NCBI GenBank assembly: GCA_014706385.1
Contig: JACGZH010000001.1
Location: forward strand, 1,426,001-1,490,000
Direction of reading: 5' to 3'
Origin: Phaffia rhodozyma
Taxonomy: Eukaryota; Basidiomycota; Tremellomycetes; Cystofilobasidiales; Mrakiaceae
DNA: 64,000 nt
Part shown: positions 35,801 through 48,844 of the stretch, piece after piece
How positions within the stretch are numbered: position 1 is the stretch's first letter
Layout of the letters: each line of letters begins with the position of its first letter
Made by a program: the position numbers and the translations under genes
The notes under the pieces: generated by a model
Told to the model about the DNA's origin: nothing
Seen by the model: the letters and a program-made list of their open reading frames with translations, nothing else
The model's database searches: none

Positions 35801-38800
35801 GAGTCGGACGGAAAGAAACATAGCTGAGGACCAAGCTCGAATCGAGACTTTGATGGGTGTGAACTTACCTTTCGAAGAGATCCGATGTTTCTAGGTGTTT
35901 GAACTGACATAATCGAGTTATTCGCGATTGACGAGTTGGCTGATCGGAAAGAACCGATGGAAAGCTTTCGATACTGGTTTCTCATAGCGCCCAAATGAGA
36001 ATCCAGGTTGGTATTGAGAGATTCCAAGACTTGAATACGTAAGTTCTTGTGATCCAACGCCGCTCGACGATACGGCGAGGAAGCCATGTCTGCCTTCATT
36101 CGGCTAAGCTCCTTATTCGCATCAAATAGTTGAGCCTTAAGCTGACTGACGACCTCATCCCCGGTGATGAAAGATGTTTCGATTCCACTGGCGTAGATTT
36201 TGGAATCATCGGCAGAGGGACCAGGCGAAGAGGGTGGCAATGGGATCGTACGAGCTCGGCTCGTGGTTTGATCTTCGAGCTCACTGACTTGTGCTTGCAA
36301 AGAAGAGATTTGTTGGACATATGAATCAGCCTGAGTATCGGCCTTGGCTACCGCGTCCTCGAGCGAGGTGATTAATTCAGAGTATGTAGTTTTGAGCTGG
36401 CTCAAAGCTTCGGAATGGGACGATTCCAGTTCTGTTTGTTTGGCTGACTGTTGTTCTTGAAGAGCAACGGCTGCAGCAAGCTTGTCACCAAGTGAAAGAA
36501 GTTCTCCCTGATGGTCTTGGCCTCGTTCGGCAGCATTCCTCTGTTGCTGAGCCAATTGATCTACAAGGGTCGTGATTTTCTCCTCCGCTTCCTGGAGACG
36601 TTTTTTGTTGGTAGAGAGCTCTTCTTCGATGCGAGTTGCGTCTTCCTGCACAGTAGCCAGTCTTGATTCAGCTGCCATCAGTTTGCCAGTGATGGATTCG
36701 AAAAATTCTTCAGATGACTTGAGCTGAGTGGAAGATTGTGAAACCTGAGCCTGTAGCTGTCGAACCTCCTCTCCGAGCTGGATACATTTATCCTGGGCTG
36801 CTGAAAGCTCAAGTTCGAGCTGCATGACCCGTCCGTCAGAGCTGGTGTTCAACGCAGCCGTTCGGAGTGAAACGATGATCTGATCTTTTTCGGTGACCGT
36901 TTCGAGCGTGGAATCCAGATGGGCCTGCATGTCGACCAACTTTTTCAATTCTACATCTTTCTCGGCCCGTACTGAATTGATTTCTTCTTCAAGAAATTCT
37001 ATCGTCTTTTGGTTTTCTTCTTTGGCTTTCACCAAAGCATCTTTCAGATCGTTCTTCTCCGACTGAGCAAGCTTCAGCTCGGCCTCATTCTCCACAAGAA
37101 TGTCCATGATTTCTGACTCAAGGTGCTCCGTCTTTCGGCCGAAATCTTGAATATGGCGCTCAGCCGTAGCCTTGACCTCGGCTAGCTCGACTCGGATGGA
37201 CTCTACTTCCGCGGTTTTAGCAGACAATAGGTTTTCGAGCGAGGCGTGTGTCCGAATAGAAGGAGAAGGTTCCGGACTGGATGGTATTGATGGAGGAAGG
37301 GCAACAGCGGCGGCCTGACTGAGTTCTTGCTGAGAAAGAAGCTCGATTTGTTGTCGAAGGATAGCAAGTTCTTCATCCACTTCGGCGTCTCGTTGATCCG
37401 CCTCCTCCTTTCTCTGGTGAAGTCTTTTGATTTCTTCATCTTTCTCGTACAAGAGCTGCTTGAGTTCATCCAATTCTTCCAAAGAAACCGGGGCCATCGA
37501 AGTCTCGCTTCGACCGCTCTCATCGTTGGATTCCAAGTTGTTCTTCATCTGAGCTGAAGCAAGCATGGCTTGTGCAGCCTCTAACTGATCCCTCAAGTCC
37601 TCGTTCTCATCCTGTAAACTGCTGATGAGAACATGCTGTTGAGTGTTTAGCTCGTGAAGGTGTTTGTGAAGCTTGACGCCAATTTGCCTGGACGGGTTTT
37701 CCGACACGGGCAAAGAAGTATTGGCGCGATGGAGGTTTGTGAGATCTTCTGCCGATTCGACCGAGACAAACGAAGAATCTTCTTCGAGACCTGTGCTGTT
37801 TCCAGGTAAGCTGAGCATATGGGTAGACGAAGTCGGCGTTTCAGACATCGCACGCGATGCGTTCAGCGCCAACGTCGAATTTCTTAACGAGCCCGATCCT
37901 ACAAACGACCGGCGAGTATGGGGCGTTCCTCGGACTTTCGGTCGGGTGATGGAGGAGCTCAAGGTGGAGAGCACGAGGCTGGTTCTTCGGTCTGCGTTCG
38001 ACGACGGGAGTGGGGTAGCCATCATGATTCTAGGTGTATCGAGGGCAGGTCGAGGGATTTTAGATGTGGCTGCTGGAGTCAAATCGGCAATTGGGATGGT
38101 AAATTCTTTAATCAAAGGACGTCGATAGGGAGTACCGGTCTCAGGAGATGTTCTGTAGTCGGTTTCAGCACGAGTGGAGAAGCTGATGTTGGTGGCGTCC
38201 TTGAGCGGGGAGTGATAGACATCGCTGAGCATGCTTCGCGGCTCTCCTGTCAGGCTATCTTCGGAAATGTCTCCATCAGATTGGAAAGGAATCGAAATGA
38301 GATTGACATCGAGTTGTTGAGAGTTTTGAGATGCGCCATTGGGAGTCGACACTCGTGATTCGGAGGTGGCCGAGGTGGCAGACGACATGGGTGATGATAA
38401 GAGTTCTGGTCGAGGAGCCGCAGACCTTGAGCGCCGGAGGCCCAACTGAACGTATGAGGTTCGCGCCTAAGCATCACGATAAATCACCGATCGATCAGTG
38501 TTAGCAATATAAAGAGTTAACTGAAAATAGCTAAGAACACGTACAACCACATCAGGTGTAGGAGCATCCACCAGTGACTTGGTTGAGCCTGCCTGCTTTG
38601 ATTCCTCTTCTTCTTCTTCCTCTTCAGCTTCAAGAACGAGAGAAAGCTCAGCTGAGGGTAGTCTACATTTGGAGTTGAGCCCCATCGAAGTATCGAATGA
38701 GGTGTTGCTCGATTGTCCTTCGATAGCAGAATCTTCCTCCTCAGTCGCGTTACCATGTTGCTCTCCTTCCGTCACTTCATCAAACTTTGACTCTCCTTCG

Positions 38801-39909
38801 CCGTCATTGTGTGTCTGATTTTCGAGGTCAATTGACGCGTCAGTTGCTTCCACTCCTTCTGCGACTTCCTGGTTCCGGGTGTCGTCATTGGAGCTTCGAT
38901 TTGTTCTTCCGTCCGTCACTTCCGCAGTTCGGCTGAAACTTGCAAAAGAATTGCCCTCTTCTTGGATGCCTATCAGCTGAGCCTGATCTTCCAAAAGCGA
39001 GTGATCGTTCAGCTGATCTTCCCTCGACGACAGAGGCAAAGACTGCTCGTCCATGAACGAATCCTCTTGTCGAATCGAAGACATACTCTCCGAGGCCATC
39101 GAAGGTGTAGCTGCAGATATTCCGGAGAGGTCATACTTTGATGCCAAACTTCGATCACGGAGCGGAGAAGCTTGTCTTCTGGGACTGGGTCGAGAGAATC
39201 TACTCCTGGGAGAAGCTGTTGAATTCAAGCTCGAGCGAAGACTTCTGTTTGCTGAGCCAATCGACGTTCTAGATCTGGCAGATTGATAAGAGGCCGGGGT
39301 GGATGAAAAAGGAGTATTGCCATTGGAGAGAGGCGTTGACGGGGCTTGTCGAGGTGTTTCCTGAGCATACGGATTCTTCATAGCATATCTGGCGAGTGGA
39401 GTGTCTCGGGTAGACGCGACGGATGACGGCGTAGCAGCTCCGGAAGAGGCAAGGGAGGAGCGAGCATAGCCATGGGGTGTAGGAAATGTGGACGGTGTGA
39501 CGGTGCTTGACGAGTTTATGCCGGATTGTGTCGAAGGTGTGCCCGTTGGGATGGAATATGAGTAGGACAGATCCAAATTAGGGTCCTATGATTGAGAACC
39601 ACGATAAAATAGATAGATAGAACAGAGTAGAGTGCGCTTAATGAGAATCATGTAGGACATCTGGTGGATTACTGAGGATCCACTCACAGACTCGCTCATT
39701 TCATCGGTGTATTCCTCCTCGCCGTCAGAATCAACAGGCCGCATGGTTGGTAGAGAAGGAAGTTCATGAGAGTATGATTGATCGACTCTTGGCCTGAGGA
39801 ACGGAGACCAAAGTATTTGGTGAGTACGGTTAGCACAAATGCCTTCGAGGCGACAATAGGACGCTTCCGATGATACTTACCTCGAAGGAGTCTCGTCGAT
39901 GCCTGACAT
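32888..39909 (-). CDS. PACT-domain coiled-coil spindle pole body scaffold (Pcp1/Spc110-like)
   Basis: A very large coiled-coil protein (about 1,900-2,000 residues) starts MSGIDETPSR at 39909. The first 600 residues are Ser/Thr/Pro-rich with acidic patches, including a run of eight Glu. From about 37,700 down to 33,500 almost everything is heptad-repeat coiled coil. The C-terminus matches the PACT region of pericentrin/AKAP450 and fungal Pcp1. It has DIRYLKQKF and FREDLSLQKEYLLILIG, then RKRRTLKSTVHAVILIIRTR. PACT segments bind calmodulin and anchor these proteins to the spindle pole body, where their N-termini recruit gamma-tubulin complexes. I did not see a clear CM1 motif. Introns cluster in the 3' half; one exon of nearly 2.5 kb spans 35,900-38,445. 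Confidence 0.8.
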
Positions 39910-40563
39910 AGCAGGATTGGATTACTGCAAGATGTGTGTCCTCCAAGGATGCCAACTGAACTGTCTCAACTGTTTTTACTGGCAACAAGAAACAAGGTGT
40001 GTAGTAGAGACGAAAGAGATGATCAAGAAAGAGGAACCGGAAATAAAGAAAGCAAAACAAGGCGCGTCCCAGATACTTAGATAACGGCGCTTCGATGTAC
40101 TTACAATATTTGATTTGTTCATTCCAAGTAAGCCCACGGAGCCGGTGTTTATCTTGGCAGCCTCCAAGCCCGGGTGACTACCCAGAGCCAGGCCGGGGGA
40201 AGGCGAATGTCCGGAGAAAGAGACGGGCGGGCCGGATGAACGGCAAGATCCTATCGACCGAAGACGTTGGGTGGGTTCTTACGAGAGATCTGAGAGAGGA
40301 GATTGGTATGCTAGCAACTCTGTTGGGGATGGATGCGATGTGATTGCCGAACATGTTGTCCTACTTTTGAACCAAAATCTAAGTAATGATTCAATCTTCA
40401 GTAGTCAGGCCAGAGTAAGCTTGGCTCGATCACCAAACGGGGAAAATATTGATAGTCTGTTGATGGTTATCATTCATTCGAGTGACCTGCAACACCATCT
40501 GAGCTATCATCTGGCCATATACTTACTTTCCTTCCAGGTTCTGACGCTTTTATCCAGATCATC
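39910..40563. promoter_or_regulatory. Divergent promoter region, spindle-pole gene and Zn2Cys6 gene
   Basis: The two flanking genes diverge from this 654-bp stretch. A few short open frames occur but have no start context, splice signals or family features. No motif is named with confidence. Confidence 0.4.
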
Positions 40564-43500
40564 ATGTCCTCGGAGCCGGTCACAGCTCCAAAAGTTCTCA
40601 AACGAGGTGCAGCGTAAGATCGTTCATGTCACATATCGCTTCTTCAGAGCTTTTTATTTTTTCGTTCTTTCAAAATTCTGCCTGATATTCGAACAAATCG
40701 CTTATCTGACGAATTTTGCATCGATCGACACATCGCTCGACCTGTTCCCCAACGATCCATCTTTTTGCCCTTAGATGTCAAATTTGCAGGTCAGTCCTTC
40801 CACCCGTTGCTTGTCTCTCAGACAATTCATCATGGCGTATCTCATCTAACTGATCTGGGGTGATTCATTTGATATATGGCAGGAAGAGAAAGCTTGTAGG
40901 TCCATCTCTATGTTTCATCAGACGAAACCTGCATGTACGTGTGTGCTCTTCGTTTCTGATGATGAGGCTAATCAGGCCGATGGTCCTTCTTCTTTATTAC
41001 TCTCAAGAAATGGTATGTTATCTTCATTTTGCATCACGAATCGAGTGCATCTTGTCTGATCTCTATGATCCTTCATCAGTACGGGCGAGAGACCAAACTG
41101 TGCTCTTTGTTTAAAGGTAAGAGAACGCAGTTTTCATGTTCTGCGTTTCATAGCTCACGCATGGATGAAGCTATCCTTTCTCAGCTTCTCTAACTTGGTT
41201 TAACTACCTCTGCGATTCCTTAGAACTCCCAAAAATGCGTATACGACGTTCCTCAAAAACCGAGAACTCATGTCAAAAAGCTAGAGGACAAAATTCGTAG
41301 GTTCAGTGTTCTGCCTCTTCTCGCTGCCAAGTCAATTTCACAACAGCAGAGCTTGAATCGCTGATCGTGGACACTATCGTCGTCTCTCGCTCATCTGCAC
41401 CAGTTCAACTTGAATCTATGCTTGCTCAACTGGCACCTGACCATACCAATCAAGATAAACCAGCAAATCCAATCCCCAGTCGAAGGACTTAAACAACGTT
41501 TCCTTATGCATCCTCCAGCCAGGTCAAATCGGATGGCATTTCAGAGGTATCTCGCCCTGGTCGGCAAGCAAAGCGCGACGAACAAGAAGCCTTCTCCCAA
41601 GCTTTCGAAGAGTTGTGGGGAACGAGCTCTACTTTTGGAGTTGATACATCAAATCTCATCGACCGCAAGGCTCCTTCCGCTGAATGGACAGCCACCGAGT
41701 CTGTCGTTCAGGCAGACTACTTTCCCGTAGATGTGCTCAACCAACTCATTGAAGAGACAGAAAATACAAATCTTGCACTCGATCCCTGGGCGTTTGAAAC
41801 CATTCCAATAGCACAAAGCACTACAACAGAATCAATCTTTCCATCGGAATCTCGCTCGATAGTTCCTGAACTCTTTGCCTCCATGCAGATCAACCCAAAT
41901 CATCGTTTGAGCGCCGATTCTTCCCAGCCGTTATCCACTCCCTCGCTTTCTTCTATGCAGGGGTCCTTACTTCATTCGCCATCCTCAGCACCTCTAGAGG
42001 ATCGCGTAACGGCCTTGAGAGCACATGTGCTGATTTATGAGGAACTTCCCGAACATATCCAAACCCCACTTCTTGACTTGTTCTTCTCTAGGATGGCAGT
42101 ATTCCAATTCGACATGAACATCGATAGATTCAGAAGGTCTGTATCCATAGTCCTCTCTCCGCCTCGAGTTCATTTATCAAAACAAAACAAGAAGACTGTT
42201 AGATTGGGTTCTGATTCAATTCTCCATATCATTATGATTGGCTCGGGGACGCTGTCGATCGTTGTGACTTAGTTCCCTTCAAGAAAGTGATCCCAAGGAT
42301 CAACCACATCCCGCATTCCTCTTTGCAATGGTTCGTAATTCCTGCAGGATCTGGGCTTCTCCCTATATACTTCTTGTCTCTCGATAGAGGCTTTGGATAG
42401 AGTTTTGTCAGAGTTTGACGCAACATGAATGTTGATGCTGATGTGTTTCTCTTGTGCGGCAATAGTATTATTGCGCTAGTTTGTTTTCCTCTGATGAGGC
42501 AGTCAGAGCATTGGACGATCTATTTTTTGAGATCGCACAGAAAAAGTTAGACAATGCCGTGAATAGTGTCGATCATCGAATGATTGACTTGATCAGGACT
42601 GCGATCGTGTTAAGTTCCTCATCATGTCAGCATATCTCCAAGAATTCTAAAATCTCCCTGATTATCCCGCTCACATCGATGCTGAATGCCATACTATTCC
42701 GGAATTGATACACGATAGATTCCCGAGCGCGATTTCGACCAGCTTGGGTCTTTGGGGGGGTTCGTTATTTTACTCTTTTCTGAATGCTTCCCTTATTGTT
42801 TTTCAAATTGTTGTCTTCGCTCATCTTCGTCGTTCATCAACATGCATCGCATGTGCTTCATCAAACCCAGCTTGCGATGCGCCTCTGCTCTATCGTCAAT
42901 CTTCAAAGAATTACCTTTCCGTTCTCATCGATGTCAAATCAACATCCAAAACCCAGCTCTCGATGCTTTGATAGAAAATCATACAAAGGCAGAAGTAGAC
43001 GCTTTCGATCTCCCAAGGATTTTGTTGAACTCGGAGAGTTTATTCAGTTGTTCTGGATAGCATGGGTATGTTCTCTTCTATTTTATCTTCTTTGCCAAGG
43101 CTTCGTTCCGTGCGCCGCCTCACAGAATGAGATCATACGGCGTCTTTCTCTGAATTCTTGTTCTTTATACCACTGACCAGACTATGGATAGAGTGGGGTC
43201 AACAAGCAATGGATCTCCCCCAGTTAGTCAATATTGACGCCTTATTGGTATGGAACACAGTGTCTTATTTACTTTGGTCCATTGTTGTATATTCATAGGC
43301 GATGCACTGGACGGAAATCGAAACTCCCTTCCCATTACCGTTGTACAGATATGCTGATGTAAACATTCCTCGCATTGATGTGACCTGTGTTGAGTTGGGT
43401 TCTCTAACTTGCCGTTATATCTCCTTGTTTTCCAGATTAATCTTGTCAACAATCAGCCTAACACGGCGTTGTATGACTTGTTCGATGATTCTCAGACGAC

Positions 43501-44919
43501 TCTCGTCGGAGACCTGTTTGTGCCATTTTTTGACGTTTCAATTCTTTCAGGACCTTTACATTTAACTGATTCTACAGCATATGATACACTCAGGAGCGCA
43601 TCATGTTTCTATATTGCAACTTTCTTCTTGAATGAGGCGTCCCGACTGGAAGATGAATTCATTCAGCCTTCTGTCCGAGATGGTTACCTCGCTTATTGCG
43701 TGTCGCACCCTCTTGGCTCGGCCACACCTTCAGCCAACTCAGTTGCCTCCTTCAACATGACAACCGGCGTTTCGGATGACGTACCAGGAAATGATCTTGA
43801 CGCTGATGAACCCAAACCTGTACCAACTGAGATTGTACGGCTTCAGAATGCGCTCATTAAATTTGTCAAGTCTCTTCCGGCTCATCAATCAAATCCCGCT
43901 CAAATAGTGTACGTGTTGTGTGCCCGATCCTCCCCTGACGCTACGTACATCACTACGGTTCTCGACTGGTCATCGACTAATGTCTTTTTTTTGCCGAATG
44001 AAACGAATCAGCCTTGGAGGGCTACCATCATGGGGTTTGAACCAGGTCTCTCCAGTTTGCTCAACCTCTGACAACCCAAGCGAGCAGTCCGGTCAGACAT
44101 GGGGGATTGACCCGGAAACTGTCCTGATACATACCGGGATTCATACGTATGCAAACTTTGATCACGCTTGTCTTTGTTTCTTCTATCTCTGTTCCTCTAT
44201 CTTCTGTTCATGAAAATTGAAGTAAAAAATTTCTGGATAGCGCGTTTGCCTTGATCTACCAAGAGCGATCGGATTTCGAACCCAGTGCATGGGCTCAAGC
44301 TGTTTCGTCCGCCCGGTCAGTAGTAAAAATCCTTCATATGGTCGCGCATGTGGATTTCAGTAGACTTAGTTTAGTCATGGTGGTCAGTCATGTCCCCTTT
44401 GTTCGCTTCTTGTCTTTCCTTATGCAAGAACAAGCACAAGAGAAGTTGACGTTGCAACATATGAATGCTGTGAAAATGAAAACAATCGTAATATAGATCT
44501 CCTGGCGAATCGTGGCGCACGTATTGCTGAACGAAGTCAAACGTCAGCGCTCAGAAGGAAACGAGGAAGGTCAGTTTTAGTCGAATTTATCATATCTCGC
44601 TTGTTAGATTGTACCATGCTGACGTTTAACTGTTTGTTTTGCTGGTGTCATCAGAGGCTTTGCAAATCACTATTGATGTTGAACGTCAGTAATTTTTGCT
44701 TTGATATATTCAAGAGATGAAGAATTAATTGAGAACAACCCGGTTCCTTCTTGGTAGTTGTCATCCTTGCGCTAAAACGATTTGGCGAAATCTACGCGGT
44801 GGGGTAAGCCAAGTCTCTTCTCTTTTCGGGTATATCTATGTCCCAATCCATTCAGACTAAGCCTTCACAACTATCTCGACTTGACTTGTAGGACGACTTC
44901 GGCGGATTACTTGAAATAA
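40564..44919 (+). CDS. Zn2Cys6 fungal transcription factor with microexon-split zinc cluster
   Basis: The start ATG at 40564 gives MSSEPVTAPKVLKRGAA. Six exons must be joined to give the binuclear zinc cluster: 40564-40613, 40775-40789, 40883-40895, 41008-41012, 41080-41116, and one from 41224. Joined, they read CQICRKRKLKC then TGERPNCALCLKNSQKC, an exact C-x2-C-x6-C-x6-C-x2-C-x6-C array, followed by a basic linker (VPQKPRTHVKKLEDKI). The long downstream part has the fungal-specific regulatory domain (HIQTPLLDLFFSRMAVFQF, then FVELGEFIQLFWIAW). The last exon ends TTSADYLK at 44919. Such proteins bind CGG-containing sites in promoters. The target pathway cannot be told. Roughly 18 exons; those between 42.3 and 44.9 kb are only partly resolved. 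Confidence 0.82.
41008..41012 (+). other. 5-nt microexon in the Zn2Cys6 gene
   Basis: CTCTCAAG acceptor, then AAATG, then GTATGT donor. It joins the exon ending RKRKL to the exon starting with T-ACG-GGC and supplies the Lys codon and the first two bases of the third zinc-ligand Cys codon. Without it the zinc cluster loses that cysteine and the frame shifts. Confidence 0.75.
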
Positions 44920-45381
44920 TATTACCTCGGTCTCTTTTCTTTTGATTCTTCAATTTATTTCATTCTAAAGAAACAGTTCTATTCTGTATGCCATCAGTCG
45001 AAGAAGTTTATGATGGATCAAGATGAGCTGTCTGACTGAAGTTTATGAGTTATATGATAAAAGATGGTCAGAATATCATCCAAATCTGTGCCTTCAGCCA
45101 CCTCCTTCCTTGACGACGGTCATGTTGATAATGAAGACTTGGTTGTCTTCCATGAGTTAGAGCTCGCTTCAATTTGAGCCGCCAAGCTCTGACATTTTTA
45201 TATTGAGGAAGCGTATGATACTTGAAAAGTACGTGTGTATGGATGGATTGGATCAAAACCGGAAATTCACTGTTCGGTTCATATGATCGATCAGATCGAG
45301 ACGCATGTATGAGTTACGGCATAAAGAATTAATATGAATATAAGAAGCACATACGTTATTCCGGCGATGACTTATGAGGAC
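44920..45381. other. Intergenic, convergent 3' regions
   Basis: The flanking genes converge. The stretch is AT-rich and I see no supported gene in it. Confidence 0.45.
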
Positions 45382-47126
45382 TTAATCTTCGGCCTCGTCA
45401 GCCATATCATCGAGTCCATCTTCGCTATTCTCCTCCCTATCTTCATCACTTTCTTCATCTTCCTCGCTGGCTGGCGCTTTATTCTCCCTGTTCTTCTTTT
45501 CCCTCTCATCAAATGTACCTTCAGCCCCTCTTTTCCTTGTCCAACAGCCTCTCACGACATCTCCCCATTCTCCTTCCCATCCGCATCCCCCAGGGCATGT
45601 TCCCCATTGAGGAATTAATATTTTCCCTTCGACCGGATGAACAGGATGAGCGGAAGAAGTAGACTCGGGCGAAGTCAAGAAGTGGGAGGAGAGGCACGTG
45701 AGATGCGCTGTAGATAGACAAGTAGGAAGACCGGAAGAGACGCAGAGTGCGTATGTAAGAGGCTGGGAGAGGAATATCGGAAGAGGGCAGAGTGTGCAAG
45801 CTGATTGACGGGATATCGAGGCTTCATCTGATAAGAGTTTATATTTTTCCCAATGCGCTACACCAAATTTATCTTTCAGTGATAATGCAGAACGAAAAGC
45901 GTCAGGCCCGAGCTGGATCAGATGCAGTTTGAAAGTAGAGCCGAGAAAAAGCTTATACACACAATCATCAACATCGATTAATCCTGTTCCATCATCAAGT
46001 CCCTTTGTTCCCAGTTGCCTGAGACCTCTATCTCCATGAACACCCGCCAAGTCCGAAACGACTTCGAACCCTTTCCTCTTTATTTCGACCTGACTAAACT
46101 TCATCCATTTTGATTTGAGAGATTTATTTCCAGGCTCTTTGTCTAACCAAAGTCTCACAGCTTCGCTAGAGAATAACCGGACGTGAAGTGGAAGCCTGTT
46201 CCAAGGGGGAAGGCTCAACATCTTCTTCACCACCCTTACTTTCGTCAGCGGTTCATTAGAGGTCGGGTCCTGAGGGAAGTAAGGTGCTTGAAGAGAAGGT
46301 TTGGAAATCTTGAGTTTGCCGGTGGAGGTATATTTTGGAGAAAGAGCAACGGGAGGTGGACGGAGGAATCGGGAGCGTCTTGAGGCAGAGATGTAGTGTA
46401 ACTCAGTATGACAGCAACCTATGAGTGTACCAAACAAGGACTCACTCTGGATGTTGCCAAGCCCACTCAAACTATTTCCGTCGACCGATCGCCACAATGA
46501 ACTCATCAGTAAATCCTTCACGACATGAGCAGAGAGGAGAGATCTTGACTCAATCGAGACAAATGCACCCACCTGAAGAGCAGAATGTTTACTGGGAAAT
46601 CCATACACGAGCATTTCCATATTCCATGGTCCCCATTTTCTTGTATATGCCTGAAATCACGCCGACCAATAAGTAAATGTTTTTCAAAAGGAGTTTATGT
46701 TCAGTGATAGTTCTGGCCGAGGGACAAGAACAATAGGGCCATTCAAGAGGGTGCATAGAAACATCTTACAGCACCTCCTAAAGCTTCTCGGTTATGTTGT
46801 CTGAGCCTCCGCATCGGATGAGGCGTTGAACCAACCTGTGATGTCAATTTTTAAATCGGATGATCAGTAAACTAAATTTATGTTATACAAACGATCGGCT
46901 TTCATGCCGCTTGCTTCCAGGCTGGTTCCCGTCACTTGAGATTTGAGCCGCCAAGTAATCAAGACCATGGAGCAGAGACAGGTAAGAAGAATAGCGATGT
47001 GCTAGGAAGACAACTGACATAAGTCCGTCTAGACCTGGCATAGACAGGTCGAAGAAGGTAGCACGAGTATAATGTTGGTGCCTCGAACGGTTTATCGGAT
47101 CGGGGAACTTTTCGAGTTGATGGCAT
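45382..47126 (-). CDS. SLX1: Structure-specific endonuclease subunit Slx1 (GIY-YIG)
   Basis: Slx1 is the nuclease half of the Slx1-Slx4 complex, which cuts branched DNA at stalled forks and recombination intermediates. The start ATG at 47126 gives MPSTRKVPRSDKPFEAPTLY. The GIY-YIG domain follows: SCYLLRPVYARSRRTYVGST, then PHPMRRLRQHNREALGGA with the catalytic Arg, WNMEMLVYGFPSKHSALQ, and FEWAWQHP with the metal-binding Glu. The C-terminal RING-like zinc finger begins CTLCPLPIFL, continues CLSTAHLTCLSSHFL, and ends LIPQWGTCPGGCGWEGEW. A long acidic tail of Glu/Asp repeats closes the protein. At least four short N-terminal exons are followed by a long one. Key residues are intact. Confidence 0.92.
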
Positions 47127-47427
47127 GTGTATATACCTCTACATTGACGGTCTGGAAGGTTGATGTAGAACGATAGAGATGGAAGTCTATGGTCGGGCGT
47201 AGCCGATCGATACTTTCATGACGCGCGCGTTTTCTCTCTCCGATGATCATGAAACTTGGGTAATCACAGCGGATTACTGAGCATCAATAGAATCGATAAC
47301 AGCAGTAATAACAATGGATTCAAGCAAAAGATAAATCAAAACAAAGCAGTTCATATAGAAGATAAAGAGGTTTCAACAAAATACAGAAATTAAGCAAGAG
47401 GATGATCCGAATGGACATGTGATGTAT
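47127..47427. promoter_or_regulatory. SLX1 upstream region / 3' region of membrane-protein gene boundary
   Basis: Both neighbours read leftward, so this 301-bp stretch is the SLX1 promoter side. It is A-rich from 47290 to 47400. No coding sequence is seen. Confidence 0.4.
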
Positions 47428-48844
47428 TTAGGCATTGGAGGAGAGGAGAGCTCGTCGTTCGTCAGCAGCTTCATCGTCTTCGACCAAGAAGATTCGAGCC
47501 TGGTAGGCTTGGTACTGAGTGAAAGTAGATTTTGCAGGAATGTAAAGTAGGTTTAGTCTATGTGATGCATAAAAAAGACAAGGGAGATGTATGTTGGAAA
47601 CTCACAGCAGTGTACGAAGAGTAGACGAAGACAAGACCGGTGAGAACGGCGAGGAGGCCAGACACCCAAGCGAGCGATCGGAGCTTGTGCTGATGTCGGA
47701 CAGCAGTGAAAACTCCAAGAGTAACCCAGAAAGTTCCGAAAGAGTGATTGAAGTCACCGGCTGGTCGGCTATCACTGGTGATGGCTGAGCCGATGGAGAT
47801 GGCGGCAAAGAGCGCACTAGAAACAACAACGTTTATCAGCTGATGAATTCATGTCAAATATAATCTGCTAAGCCGACTCACAGGATGAAGATCGAGGTCC
47901 AGACGGTGCTTCTGTGGATGTTTCCATGGACTAGGTTGAAGGCTTGAGAACCGATGAAAATCGTAAGGTAGGTGGACTAAAAAGTTTTATGGCAAACCTT
48001 AGCATGTACTCAAGAATGACGTATTAGAGGAACCCTGCAGCTTACCCAAACGAGCCAGAATGAAAAGAGACCTTGAACAGCGAAAAGATCGAAGAACGAC
48101 CGGGAGACGTGCTTTCGCTGGACATCAAGGTAGATCGAAAGCACGAGAAGCCAGAGAAGGGCGCTGAGGATGAAGGCGGCGAGGTAGTTGGCCGTTCGCT
48201 GTAAGGTGTACAAGAATATTGTTTGAAACGCAGTCAGAAGCTATACAGAAGATGATAAGAGACAAACGGCAAAAGTGCATGGCTTACCACCCAGACGAGA
48301 ATGGCGAGGATTTGAACAAGAGAAGCGACAGCGTATCGGGAGCCGATCACACCTGCCACTACAGGCAGCGCAGAGTCAACTGTAGAACATATTGTACAAG
48401 GTCAGTTGATTTGTAGGTAACCAATACAGGGATCAGAGATGCATCAACTGACAGAACTGGTAAATCTGGAATAGAATGACAAGTAGAGCTTGTCCTTGGA
48501 AACCGAGCCAAGCCCATTTGCCGATGGACAGAATCGGAGAAGGGTGTACATAGTGATCAAACCCGATAGATGCTTTGTACTGAAGAGATGAATGAGACAA
48601 AGTAAGATAAGCAATTGATCTGTGGCAAGAAAATTCCGTGTCACCGGCCGACTTACTCCAAAGTAAAGATGGGCGATGGCGAACGGAATAAGAGAGACCA
48701 CGTTCTAGAGAACATGGGTGACCAGGTGACCGAAAGACAGTTTTCAAGAGCACAGCAAGCATCAGAATAACATGTATTGCACTGATCCCGATTGTAGACC
48801 GAAGAACATGTACACACCAGGGTCTTGATTGTACTAGCGGACAT
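47428..48844 (-). CDS. Multi-pass membrane protein of unknown function (A)
   Basis: Exons join from the ATG at 48844: MSASTIKTL, then NVVSLIPFAIAHLYFG, then YKASIGFDHYVHPSPILSIG and KWAWLGFQGQALLVILFQI. Later segments include GVIGSRYAVASLVQILAILV, RTANYLAAFILSALLWLLVL, DLFAVQGLFSFWLVW, STYLTIFIGSQAFN and ILALFAAISIGSAI. I count about seven hydrophobic spans and a short cytosolic tail ending EAADERRALLSSNA. The tail contains an acidic dileucine motif (E-R-R-A-L-L), which in fungi can direct sorting to the vacuole. I do not recognise the family. Segment order and tail resemble those of the protein at 61570-63122, which suggests distant homology. The function is unknown. Confidence 0.7.

Noticed and set aside
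37673..38358. Open frames of 146-151 codons on the plus strand opposite the spindle-pole-body gene.
   Set aside because: They are antisense shadows of a long, codon-biased exon and show no family features or splice context.
40095..40343. 82-codon open frame in the promoter between the spindle-pole and Zn2Cys6 genes.
   Set aside because: No conserved motif, poor composition and no link to neighbouring exons.
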